A stretch of 64,000 bases of DNA from Lojkania enalia (Eukaryota; Ascomycota; Dothideomycetes; Pleosporales): contig ML986701.1 of assembly GCA_010094045.1 (NCBI GenBank), positions 91,222 to 155,221 of the forward strand. The letters are read 5' to 3'. The translations under genes and the position numbers were made by a program. This document shows, piece after piece, positions 46,545 through 59,290 of this stretch; the stretch's first letter is position 1; every line of letters begins with the position of its first letter. Under the pieces are notes generated by a model, which did no database searches, had not been told where the DNA came from, and worked only from the letters and a program-made list of their open reading frames with translations.

Positions 46545-48629
46545 TAATATATAGTATAAGCGAGCTAATTACCTAAGCGAGCTAATTATAATACTAAAAC
46601 TCTACTAAAATCGCGATAATTATATTTTATAATATTATAGTATAACTTATAACTGTAGAATTAATTTAGAAAGAAGCTAGAATATAGCTTATATACTAAG
46701 CTCTTTAATAAGATACGATACTAACTATACGTTGTATTATATTAATCTATAATATCTCCTAAAATATACTTAGTATATAAAGGCGAGGAATAGCTCTATA
46801 ATATAATTACCGGCCTAATTTAATAAAGCTTAGTAAGACTAAGAAATAGATAATTATTAAGTATATACTAGATCTAGATATAAGAGAATTTCTACTATAG
46901 CTTACTACTATTTAAAATATAGCTAATTTACTACTAGCTATATACTCTACTAGCTAGATTAAAAAGAATTAGGTAGAGAACTTTATTAAATATATACTTA
47001 AGCTTAAGGTTAAATTTAATTAAAAGTACAACTATTTAAGAGCTAAATATAAGGATTCTAAGGTTATAGAAGGCTAGTTCTACCTTATATAGAATATAAA
47101 GGCTAAGTATAGTATTATTAATAAAGATATATATAACTTTAATAAATTAGGCTTTATAATAGATGTAATATTAATAGGAGTAGTAGTTACTAGCTCTAAA
47201 AGACGGAATTAACTAAAGTAGCTCCAGCTAGGTAATTATAAGTAGACTATAGTTATCTAGAGTATTAACGCGATAGGATAAGTAATACTATCTTTTATTA
47301 TCTTTACAGGTATCTACTACCTCTCTATATAGTATAAAGAAGATAATATTCTACTAACCTAGGCTATATAGGTTACTAATAATAGCTAGACGATAAATAA
47401 TATTAGTATTAAGTAGTTAAAGTACTTTAACGTATATATAAAAGATTATACTATTAGTATATATTAATTGCTAATTCTTAATAGCTATAAAAGCTACAAC
47501 TTACTTAAATTTAGGTAGCTTTATAAGGAAAAGAATATTATTACTCTCTATATACCTCTATATTAATTATACCTACTGTAGCTACTAAATATAGGTTATT
47601 TCTCGCCTTTAAAAACTGCGTATAGGCGCTAAGTTAAGTAGTTAATACGCAGTTATATTAACTATATTATAAAAATCGAGTTCTTATCCTACTTTAAAGC
47701 AGCTTTTAACGCAGCAATTATAAAGAGTAATATTCTAAATAGCTTTTAAAGTACTAGTCTAGTTCTATTTAACCTAGATATAATACTATTAAAGTTTAAA
47801 GTTTAACTATATATACTAATACCTTTTATAGTTAAAGATACCCCTTAAGAGTTAAAAATACTAAGTAATCCTATCGAATTTAGGTCTTAATCTACGTACG
47901 TTTAATTAAGAGTTTAAAAGTACTTAAATAGCTCGCCTATTTTAATAGTAGAAGCGTTTAAATAGTTTATAAAAAGTGCTGTATATATAATATATAAAAA
48001 CGTACTATTATATATTTAGGTTACTAAGTTTTAAGTAGCTAATAAGGCTGCTATATAATATTTGTAGTAAGAGGCGAATCTTGTCTTAGGGAGGGAGATG
48101 AGGAGCTGAACTGGTTGATTGAAGATGGCCAGCGGGCTATATTTATATATATGAAAAAGGGGTATATTAGCTGATATCCAGCGTAATATCCGGCGTAATA
48201 TCGACCGTGATATCGTACGTCGATATCTAATACAGCTTAGTAGACTAGCCGAAAATCCCTATAACAATATTAATTATATAAAAAAAAGTATATATAAAAG
48301 GAAGGTAATCTAATAATTAAAGAAGGCGTTTAATTAACTATTCTAAAAGAGTTTAGCGCTTATATTAATAGGAAGAAGAGTAGAAAGAAAGCACGTGTTA
48401 ATAGAGACTAGTCGACTTAAAGGTGCTATAGGTAGTATAATAAGGCTAGGCATAACTTACAGACGTATAAAAATAATACTATAGATATAGAAGAATAGGC
48501 TACTATACTATATAGTATAATAGAATATAAGAAAGTATAATATTTTATAAAAAGTAGTTGTAATTTTAGTATAGTTTTAGTATTATAATTAGCTCGTTTA
48601 GGTAATCAGCTTACTTATACTATATATTA
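46545..48629 (+). mobile_element. Pogo-like transposon family F3, copy 1, with solo LTR inside
   Basis: Inverted ends contain AGTATAAGCGAGCTAATTA and an internal repeat of GCGAGCTAATTA, bounded by TA. The plus strand encodes a degraded pogo-type transposase: a stretch like KYILDLDIREF, then KYNYLRAKYKDSKVIEG and INKDIYNFNKLGF (catalytic 'DEDIYNFDETGF' region), then YISPLK-like C-terminal sequence. A 204-bp solo LTR (48063-48266) sits near the 3' end; without it the element is 1876 bp, as in copy 3. It interrupts the RT of gypsy G2. Confidence 0.86.
48063..48266 (-). repeat. Solo LTR, copia family C204, with perfect target duplication
   Basis: This 204-bp LTR, TGTAGTAAGAGG...CTATAACA, has intact TG/CA ends. 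ATATT flanks it on both sides (48058-48062, 48267-48271). The corresponding empty site is seen in transposon copy F3-3 near 54110. Confidence 0.92.
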
Positions 48630-49037
48630 CTACCTTTTAGACTTAATATAGAACCTATAAATATAAAGTTCTACTTTTTAGATTATATAATAGTCTAGTA
48701 ACTTACTAGTATTATATAAATAATATACTAATTAACTACCTAGATAACTTCTATATTACTTACCTAGATAATATTCTTATCTATTCTAAAGATAAGACAA
48801 TATATACTATCTATATTAAGAAAGTTCTTAAGAGATTATATTAAATAGGGTTATAAGTTAATATTAAGAAAAACGAATTCTATATCATCTAAACTAAATA
48901 TCTTAGCTATATCCTATTAAATAAAAGTTTTAAGGTTAATCTAGAGAAGGTAGAAGTACTATATAACTAGTAGCTACCTACTATTATAATAGGTGTAAAA
49001 TCCTTCTTAGGTTTTACTAGATTTAATTAATAGTTTA

Positions 49038-50915
49038 TAACGTATAGTATAAGCAAGCTAATTACCTAAGCGAGCTAATTATAATACTAAAACCCTATTA
49101 AAATCGCGATAATTATACTTTATAGTATTATACTACAACTAACAACTATAGAATTAATTTAAAAAGAAGCTAGAATATAGCTTGCACTTTAAGCTCTTTA
49201 ATAAAATATAATACTAACTATATATTACGTTATATTAATCTATAATATCTTCTAAAATATACTTAGTATATAAAAGCGAGGAACAGCTCTATAACACGAT
49301 TGCCGGCCTAATTTAATAAAGCTTAGTAAGACTAAGGAGTAGGTAATTATTCAGTATATACTAGATCTAGATATAAGAGGATTTCTGCTACAGCTTGCTG
49401 CTATTTAAAATATAGCTAATTTACTACTAGCTATATACTCTACTAGCTAGGTTAGAAAGAACTAGGTAGAGAACTTTATTAAATATACGCCTAAGCTTAA
49501 GGTTAAATTTAATTAAAAGTACAACTATTTAAGAGTTAAATATAAGGATCCTAAAGTTATAGAAGACTAGTTCTACCTTATATAGAATATAAAGGCTAAA
49601 TATAGTATTATTAATAAAGATATATATAACTTTAATAAATTAGACTTTATAATAGGCGTAATATCGATAGGAGTAGTAGTTACTAGCTCTAAGAGACGGA
49701 ATTAACTAAAGCAGCTCCAGCTAGATAATTGTAAGTAGACTATATAGTTATCTAGAGTATTAACGCGATAGAATAGATAATACTACCTTTTATTATCTTT
49801 ATAAATATCTACCACCTCTCTATATAGTATAAAGAAGATAATATTCTACCAACCTAGGCTATATAGGTTACTAATAACAGCTGGACGATAAATAATATTA
49901 GTATTAAGTGGTTAAAGTACTTTAACGCGTATATAAAGGATTATACTATTAGTACGCATTAATTACTAATTCTCGACGGCTATAAGAGCTACGACTTACT
50001 TAAATTCAGGCAGCTCTGCGAGGAAAAGAATATTATTACTTTCTATATACTTCTATATTCGTTACACCTACTATAGCTACTAGATATAAGTTGTTTCTCG
50101 CCTTTAAAGACTATATACAAGCGCTAAGTTAAGCAGCTAATACGCGGTTATATTAACTATATTATAAAAATCGAGTTTTTACCCTACTTTAAAGTAGCTT
50201 TTAACGTAGCAATTACGAAGAGTAATATCCTAAGTAGCTTTCGAGGTGTTAGTCTAGTTCTATTCAACCTAAATATAGTACTATTAAAGCTTAAAGTTCG
50301 ACTATATATACTAATACCTTTTATAGTTGAAAATACCCTTTAAGAGTTAAAAATACTAAGTAATCCTATTAAATTTAGGTTTTAATCTGCGTACGTTTAA
50401 TTAAGAGTTTAAAAGTACCTAGATAGTTTACCTACTTTAATAGTAGAAGCGTTTAAATAGTTTATAAAGAGTACTACGTATATAATATATAAAAACGTAC
50501 TATTACGCGCTTAGGTTACTAAGCTTTAAATAGCTAATAAGGCTGCTATATAACGTCGATTATATAAAAGAAAGCATATATAGAAGGAAGGTAACCTAAC
50601 AATTGAAGAAGGCGCTTAATTAACTACTCTAAAAGATTTTAGTACTTATACTAATAGGAAGAAGAGTAGGAAGAAGGCGCGTGTTAATAGAGACCAGCTA
50701 ACTTAAAGGCGCTGCAGGTAGTATAGTAAGGCTAGATATAACTCGCGAACGTATAAAAATAATACTATAGATATAGAAGAATAGGCTACTATACTATATA
50801 GTATAATAGAATATAAGAAAGTATAATATTTTACAAAAAGTAGTTGCGATTTTAGTATAGTCTTAGCATTATAATCAGCTCGCTTGGGTAATCAGCTCGC
50901 TTATACTGTATATTA
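49038..50915 (+). mobile_element. Pogo-like transposon family F3, copy 2
   Basis: The copy is 1878 bp including flanking TA, with ends TAACGTATAGTATAAGC and the inverse of TAATATACAGTATAAGC. The transposase frame is the same as copy 1 and slightly less mutated (more CG retained near 49270-50000). It interrupts gypsy G2 after the RT domain. Confidence 0.88.
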
Positions 50916-51118
50916 CTAGAATTCTTACGTATTATAAAGCTAATTATTATACTATAAAGCCTTATAACCTCTTTTATATAGACTTTAGAATATAATATTA
51001 CTTTTAAGAAATTAAAGTTAGCCCTATTAAGTATACCTATATTCTAATACTTTAATCCTATATTAGAAATAAAAATGGAAACTAATACCTCTAATAAAGT
51101 AGTTATAGAAGTACTATT

Positions 51119-51638
51119 NNNNNNNNNNNNNNNNNNNNNNNNNNNNNNNNNNNNNNNNNNNNNNNNNNNNNNNNNNNNNNNNNNNNNNNNNNNNNNNNNN
51201 NNNNNNNNNNNNNNNNNNNNNNNNNNNNNNNNNNNNNNNNNNNNNNNNNNNNNNNNNNNNNNNNNNNNNNNNNNNNNNNNNNNNNNNNNNNNNNNNNNNN
51301 NNNNNNNNNNNNNNNNNNNNNNNNNNNNNNNNNNNNNNNNNNNNNNNNNNNNNNNNNNNNNNNNNNNNNNNNNNNNNNNNNNNNNNNNNNNNNNNNNNNN
51401 NNNNNNNNNNNNNNNNNNNNNNNNNNNNNNNNNNNNNNNNNNNNNNNNNNNNNNNNNNNNNNNNNNNNNNNNNNNNNNNNNNNNNNNNNNNNNNNNNNNN
51501 NNNNNNNNNNNNNNNNNNNNNNNNNNNNNNNNNNNNNNNNNNNNNNNNNNNNNNNNNNNNNNNNNNNNNNNNNNNNNNNNNNNNNNNNNNNNNNNNNNNN
51601 NNNNNNNNNNNNNNNNNNNNNNNNNNNNNNNNNNNNNN
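51119..51638. other. Assembly gap (520 N)
   Basis: A run of N lies between two halves of the RNase H region of gypsy G2. The flanking frame (FKKLKLALLSIPILQYFNP before, FYSKILSGLELN after) fits one interrupted domain, so the true gap is probably small. Nothing can be annotated inside. Confidence 0.95.
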
Positions 51639-52596
51639 ATAGTATTCTATAGTAAAATTCTATCCGGTTTAGAACTAAACTAGAAGATTTATAATAAAAA
51701 CCTATTTATAATTATTACTACGTTTAAGGAATAGAGGGTAAAACTTACTTCTATAACTACTAGAACTCTAGTATATACTAATTATTACTTACTTAAATAT
51801 TTTATAATTATAAAAGTACTTAATATTTATTAGATTTATTAGACCGAGGAACTAGTTTAGTATTAGTTCTAAATCGAGTATATTCTAGGTAAGAATAATA
51901 CTAGAGTAGATATCTTTAGTTATTATAAATAAGATATAGAAAACTTAAAAGTAGCTTAAACTAATAACTAGTTAAGAGTTTTATTTAAACTATATTAACT
52001 TTACCCTTAAATTAATACCGAATTAGTCTAGTTCTATATTATTTAAATAATAATTTAAGCGGCTATATTAAATGTTATTAAAAGCTAAGAGTAGGTTATA
52101 TTACTAGACTCTCTAAAGTTAATTAATATATTACTATAGAAAAACTAAGCCTCCTTTATATAGAAATACACCCTTTTATTTTATAAATATTAGATAGAGA
52201 ATAGACTACTCCTCTATAATAATCGCTTATATATTCTATTAGATTTAGGCCTTTATATATAACTTATATAAGAGGTTTACAACAAAGTATCCTCTATATA
52301 CTTAAGTACTACTAAAACCTATTAATTACTATCTTAGAAGTACTACTAGAAGAGTATAAAGGCTACTTATAAATAATATATACGAAATTATATCTTATAT
52401 TATAAAGCTTATCTAATATAAATTTAAACTCTAAGTTTTATCTACCTACTTCTTATACTAAATTAACTAATATAATATCTATATATTAACTTTAAGAATT
52501 TTTCTATAGATAAGTCTAGATATAATTAGATTATAGTAGTAATTAATCGCCTATCTAAATAAGTAGTATCTATTTTCTACTATTATATAATTAACG

Positions 52597-54472
52597 TAAC
52601 ATATAGTATAAGTAAGCTAATTACTTAAGCAAGCTAATTATAATACTAAAACTCTACTAAAATCGCAATAATTATATTTTATAATATTATACTATAACTA
52701 ATAACTGTAGAATTAATTTAGAAAGAAACTAGAATATAGCTTATACTTTAAGCTCTTTAATAAGATGTAATATTAACTATATATTATATTATATTAATCT
52801 ATAATATCTCCTAAAGTATACTTCGTATATAAAGGCGAGGAACAGCTTTATAATATAATTACCGGCCTAATTTAATAAAGTTTAGTAAGATTAAGGAGTA
52901 GATAATTATTTAGTATATACTAGATCTAGATATAAGAGGATTTCCGCTACAGCTTACTACTATTTAAGATTTAGCTAATTTACTACTAACTACGCGCTCT
53001 ACTAGTTAGATTAGAAAGAACTAGATAGAGAACTTTATTAAATATACGCCTAAGCTTAAGGTTAAATTTAATTAAAAGTACAACTATTTAAGAGCTAAAT
53101 ATAAGGATCCTAAAGTGGTAAAAGGCTGGTTCTACCTTATATAAAATATAAAGGCTAAATATAGTATTATTAATAAAAATATATATAACTTTAATAAATT
53201 AAACTTTATAATAGTTGTAATATTAATAGAAGTAGTAGTTACTAGCTCTAAGAGATAGAATTAACTAAAGCAGCTCTAGCTAGGTAATTATAAGTAGACT
53301 ATAGTTATCTAGAGTATTAACGTAATAGGATAGATAATACTACTTTTTATTATCTTTATAGGTATCTACTACCTCTCTATATAGTATAAAGAAGATAATA
53401 TTCTACTAACCTAAGCTATATAGGTTACTAATAATAGCTGAACGATAAATAATATTAGTATTAAATAGTTAAAGTACTTTAATATATATATAAAGAATTG
53501 TACTATTAGTATATATTAATTACTAATTTTTAATAGCTATAAGAGCTACAACTTACTTAAATTTAGGTAGTTCTATAAGGAAAAGAATATTATTACTCTC
53601 TATATACTTCTATATTTATCGTATCTATTATAGCTACTAAATATAGGTTATTTCTCATCTTTAAAGACTATATATAGGTATTAAATTAAGTAGCTGATAT
53701 GCGGTTATATTAACTATATTATAAAAATCGAGTTTTTACCCTATTTTAAAGTAGTTTTTAACGTAGTAATTATAAAGAGTAATATTCTAAGTAGCTTTTA
53801 AAGTGCTAGTCTAGTTCTATTTAACTTAGATATAGTACTATTAAAGCTTAAAGTTCGACTATATATACTAATATCCTCTATAGTTAAAGATACTCCTTAG
53901 GAGTTAAAAATACTAAATAATTCTATTAAATTTAAGTCTTAATCTATATACGTTTAATTAAGAATTTAAAAGTATTTAGATAGCTTATTTACTTTAATAG
54001 TAGAAGCGTTTAAACAGTTTATAAAGAGTACTATATATATAATATATAAAAATATACTATTATATATTTAGGTTACTAAACTTTAAATAGCTAATAAGGC
54101 TGCTATATAATATTAATTATATAAAAGAAAGTATATATAGAAGAAAGATAATCTAATAATTAAAGAAGGCGCTTAATTAACTACTCTAAAAGAGTTTAGT
54201 ACTTGTACTAATAGGAAGAAGAGTAGGAAGAAGGCGCGTGTTAATAGAGACCAGCTAACTTAAAGGTACTATAGGTAGTATAGTAAGATTAAATATAACT
54301 CGCGGACGTATAAAAATAATACTATAGATATAGAAGAATAGGCTACTATATTATATAGTATAATAGAATATAAGAAAGTATAATATTTTATAAAAAGTAG
54401 TTACAATTTTAGTATAGTTTTAGTATTATAATTAGCTTACTTAGGTATTTAGCTTGCTTATACTATACTTTA
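52597..54472 (+). mobile_element. Pogo-like transposon family F3, copy 3
   Basis: The copy is 1876 bp including flanking TA, with ends of the same type (ATATAGTATAAG...CTTATACTATA). It interrupts the integrase of gypsy G2 between 52596 and 54473. It is the most RIP-mutated of the three copies by eye. It shows the intact ATAATATTAATTATATAA site that holds a solo LTR in copy 1. Confidence 0.88.
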
Positions 54473-56611
54473 TAGAGAATAGCTAAATTATTTATTTAAT
54501 AGGTATACTACTTTAGTTATATATCTAAAACTATTATTTTAGACTAAAAACCTTAATTTATATCTAGTTTCTAGTCTAAATTCTACTATATTTTAGACGT
54601 AAAGATTAAACTATCTACTACTTATTATAAAGAAACTAACGGATAAATAGAGATTATAAATAAGTATATTAATTAGAAACTACACCCTTTTATATCCTTC
54701 TACTAAAATAACTAGAGTTCTCTATTACCTATAATCGACTAAATATAAGTAACTCTACTCTATATAACTATTAGAATATCTTTATATTATATTTTATATA
54801 GATTTAAACTCTATTAGAGTTAAGATTAGAAATATTTTGTTAATTCTATTACTATAATAGATAAATTAAATTATAAGAATATCTTAGCTCTAATAGCTTA
54901 TATATATATAGCCTAGGAAACTATAAAGGCTAATATTAAAAAGGCTTAAAATTATATATAATCTATTATTAACTATTACTAGTAACTAATTAATTAGTAG
55001 ATTAGTAATATAGTTTACTTAAATACTAAGAACCTTACGGTTTAGAGACTAAGTTAAAAGCTATCCGATTAATAAGAAAGCTCTTTTAAAATATTAGAAT
55101 AGGTTAGAAACTTATACTATTTATAGTTACCTCTAAGATTAAGAATATATAATATCTTTATACTAAACCTACTATATAAAAACTCTTAGAACCTTCTACT
55201 AGAGTAAAAAACTCTAAAACCACCCGCTATTACTATTAAGAGAGTAGAAGAGTAGGAGGTTAAGGAAATACTAGCTAGTAAGCTATATTATAAGACCCTT
55301 AAATATCATATAAAATAGATAGGATATAATTCTAATCTAGTCTAATATAAAGTCTTAAATTTTATAAGTTTATCTTATAAGTTAAAAGCTTTTTATAATA
55401 AGTATCTAAATTAGCTAGAACCTCTAAAAACCCTAACTAAATAGATTAAAGTATATAAAGATAGTATAGAGAATATAGATTATCTAGTAGATAATAATAT
55501 ATAAGAGTTAAGTAGTAGATTAGAAAACTAAATTATAGGCTTAAAATTACTCCTCTATAAAATCTAGAGGGTTTAATAGTAGGCTATTAGATATCTCTCT
55601 AGTTCTCTCTTCTTCTACCCTTCTTTTTCTTTCTTTCTTTTAGACTTCCTCTAAATCTTTTCTATCTTATTTTTAACTATCTAAAAGCGCTGTAATATTA
55701 GTTTAAAAGCTAGATATTAAAGCCTTTAAGGCTAAAACCTAATAGAGTAACTTAATACTCTAGTAGAATAAAACTATCTAAATACTAGCTGTAGAAAGAC
55801 TAGCTTTCTAACTTTTTATAACTTAGACTATAAGTACTAGACTATAAGTAGATTCTAAAATAGCCTTAAAAGTTATCTTTTTATCCTTCTTATCTCCTAT
55901 ATATTAGGCTACTATCTATAGTTTAAGATGGCCCTAGAAGACTAGAAACTTCTCCTTATAATAGAAGGAGATTTATAAATACGTTAGTAGTAAATACTCT
56001 ACTAATATTAGATATAATTTATATAAGTTTATACTTTTTATTTTATAAGATATAATACTTATATTTTTTTAATCTTAGAAACTAAAAGATAAATATTATA
56101 TACTACCCGCGGGCGAGTATATATATAGTTTAAAGGTAGATAATTTAGAAGACTTTTAAAGAAGTTTTAAAAGGTGGGTAGAGTAGTATATTAATTAATT
56201 TTTTCTATAAAGCGTTAGTAATACTTTAATAATTAATAGTTCTAGAAACGCGTAATAATATATATAGAATAGAAGTTGTTATTTAGTTAAGAAAGTTTAG
56301 TTAATAGTAACCTAGTAATATACTAAGGTTAGTAAATACTTATTACTATATGTAACAAAATTGTAATATTAATAAACTATTATAATAGTAGTTACTAGCT
56401 AATATATAGGTTAATTATACTTACTATAAAAACCTTACTTAATATTATATTAATATATAAATATATCTCTATAGGTAACTATATATATTAGTTTTTATCG
56501 ATAAATACCTCTTTAAAGAAATTTCTTTATACTAGAACCTATTTATAATAGCTCTAATTCCCTCCTAAATAAGTATAGATAGGGACTATTAGCCTATAAA
56601 AAGGGGGGTAG

Positions 56612-56890
56612 TATAATAATACGAAGAAATTATTCTATAAAAAGTTTTATATATAATCTTATCTTAAAACTTTTTACTAATCTTATTTTACCTCTAACTC
56701 TACTCCTTTTCCTATCTATATATAGTTATATACTCTCTTATAAATAGCTTAGTAGTTTTTCTATATCCTTTTATATAAGGCCTATAGGTATTAATAGAAT
56801 TCCTAGGTTCCTAAACTCCTATATACTCCTATATACCTCTAAGTAGATTTATACTATATTTGGACCTATTATCTTCTCTATACTATTATA
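56612..56890 (+). repeat. 3' LTR of gypsy G2
   Basis: This 279-bp LTR is directly preceded by the polypurine tract AAAAAGGGGGGTAG and followed by target copy AAACT. Confidence 0.9.
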
Positions 56891-56895
56891 AAACT

Positions 56896-59290
56896 AAAAT
56901 TAGATAAGCTAGATTATAAAATAGATTAATTTATACTTTAATCTAGTAAATCTAGTCTAATTAATACTAATCTAGGCTAGAAAAGTATCTAATTACTAAG
57001 ATATAATTAGTATTATCTACTTTTAACCCTAACTACTTTATAATCTCTAAATTCTATATAAGATTAATTAAATAATTAATTAAATAATTAACTAAATAGC
57101 GAATTAAGTAGTTAATTAAATAATTAATTAAGATTAGAATTAATATATTTAATAGTAAATAATAGTTAACAGCTATATAATAAGATAGTTACTTCTTTAA
57201 ACTAATTAAGAAAGTATAAAAGACTATAATTAACTAATTTAAATATAGCTTAGAATTATAAACTTATTAATAGTAATCTATATTAATCTTATATCCTTTT
57301 TTAAAGATTAATTAGATCGTAAAAATTACTATATAAAAATAAAAGTAGTAGCTTCTTTATTAAGATTTATTAGTCTATATATATAGTTATATTAACTAAA
57401 GTACCTAAGATACGATTTTATTAAAGCGCTTTACTACCTAAGCTATACTTCTATTAAGATATTATAAAACTTTCCTCTCTATATAAGAAAGGATACCTAT
57501 TAGCTATATAGTATAAGATTGCTACTATTAAATATAAGAGCACCTATTAAAAAATATTTTAGAAGAACCTTAATCTAGAATATAAAATACTTCTATTATT
57601 CTAGATATTTAAATATAAGCTCGATAGTAAAGGATATCTAGTTAAATATAAGGCTAGAATCTATATACGCGGCGACCTTTAATTAATAGTAGAGGATATA
57701 TATACTACTACCTTAGCTATTCGAATATTTCGAGCTCTAATAGCTATTATAGCCTACTTTAATCTAGAAATCCGTTAATATAATACTATTAACGTATTTA
57801 CTAATACTTAGCTTTTATTACTAGTATATTACTATCTATTAGATGGTTTCTCTAATCCTAATTATCTATAGAAGTTATATTAAGCTTTTTATAGTCTAAA
57901 GATATTACTACTACTCTAGTATAAAGAGCTAACTAATACTCTTATAGAACTAGAACTATAAGAGGTTAATAATACTCCTTACTTATAGAAGAATAATAAG
58001 CTTCTAGTTTTCTTCTATATTAATAATATTATCCTACTAGCTAAGCTAGCTTATATAGCTACGCTTAATAAATTTGAAAAGAAGCTACTTTAATACTATA
58101 AGATTAGATTATTTAGAGATTTAAATATCTTCTATAGAATTTAAATATTAAGAGATTGTATAAATAGATTTATATAGCTATCTTAAGAAGTATATTTTAA
58201 TAAACTAGCTCTAAAATATACCTTGTTAAAACTAGTTAAGTAACTTCTATCGATACTACTTTTAATTAAAGAACTTCTTCCGTCTAATTAACTAAAGAAT
58301 AAAGTAAATATCTATTAATACGCTTAGCTAGTTAGTTTAATTAGCTATATTATAGGAGCTATATGTTCTAATATTACTAAAGTATATTTAAAACTAGCTA
58401 AATTCTTAATTAACCCTTTTTAATACTATATTAATACTATCTACTATATACTAGTATATATATTTAATTCTAAGAGCTAATTACTATATTATAATATATT
58501 AGTATTAATTAATATAGCTTATATTATAAACTATTAAGAGCTAGACTTCTTTAGAGTAACTAATATATTATATACTAATTACCGAGCCATTTAAAAGAGC
58601 TTATAAATTTATATATTCTTCCTATTTAATAGCCCTATTAACTAGAAAGTAATATTATAATACTATATTACTAAATTAACTACTAAAGCTAAATTAATTA
58701 CTACTTCTTCTACTAGTACTAAACTAATCTAGTAGTAGAAACTATTTAAAAACTTCGGATTCGATCTAAATAATAAATAGATCCTATATTATAATAATTA
58801 ATAGATAATTAGACTAGTTATAGCTATTATACTTTAATTTAAAATATTACTTTACTATATTAATATCTATTATTACTAGCTTTAATAAGAAGTTTAGAAT
58901 AATTAAATTAATCTATTATATATCTAGACTAGCTACTAGCTAGTAGATAGTTTTATAAAACTACTTTCTAAATAATACCATTAGAACTAACTATTACTTT
59001 TTAATTTTAAAGACTTTTCTATTAAATAATTAGTTTAATCTTTTTTAAAGCGTTAAGTTTAAATTATATATTAATTAGTTTTAATCTATTATAGAAATAG
59101 AAGTATATTAGAACCTTAATAATAGCTTTAAGAAACGCTTTAATATATAGAGTAAGGTCTATCTATACTATAATAGTAGAAAATCCCTATCTAGAACTAT
59201 ACTATTAATAGTATAAGCTCGTACTTTATATAGTTCTATTTATATAGTAGAGGGTAGCTTATAGTTAAAATTAGCTTTAAATACGCTTAT
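56896..59290 (+). mobile_element. Copia element C3, part 3 (reverse transcriptase and RNase H)
   Basis: The plus strand from ~57590 reads as copia RT: VFKYKLDSKGYLVKYKARI, then YNTINVFTNT, LLLLVYYYLLDGF and FFYINNIILLAK (the Y-x-DD region with RIP changes). RNase H follows near 58540-58720 (YIFFLFNSPIN, TTKAKLITTSS). This continues copia C3 after the gypsy G2 insertion. Stops are frequent. A 12-bp repeat (TTAATTAAATAA-like, 57064-57132) lies in its 5' part. The 3' LTR is not resolved. Confidence 0.8.

Larger units (their letters stand above)
41522..56890 (+). mobile_element. Ty3/gypsy retrotransposon G2 with nested insertions
   Basis: LTRs of 279 bp at both ends are flanked by AAACT (41517-41521, 56891-56895). 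The span is 15.4 kb; removing one F1 and three F3 transposons leaves about 7.7 kb, the normal size. Gag runs from ~41800, split at 42602-44458. Protease/RT spans ~45700-46540 and, after an insertion, 48630-49037 (YLDNILIYSKDK). RNase H spans 50916-51700 with an N gap inside. Integrase spans 51700-52596 and 54473-55000, and a chromodomain lies near 55240-55400 (segment like KYHIKQIGYNS). AAAAAGGGGGGTAG just before the 3' LTR is the polypurine tract. The coding region is full of stops. It is inserted in copia C3. Confidence 0.9.

Noticed and set aside
51075..51683. 202-codon frame spanning the N run
   Set aside because: Most of it is unknown bases; the two ends are parts of the gypsy RNase H region.
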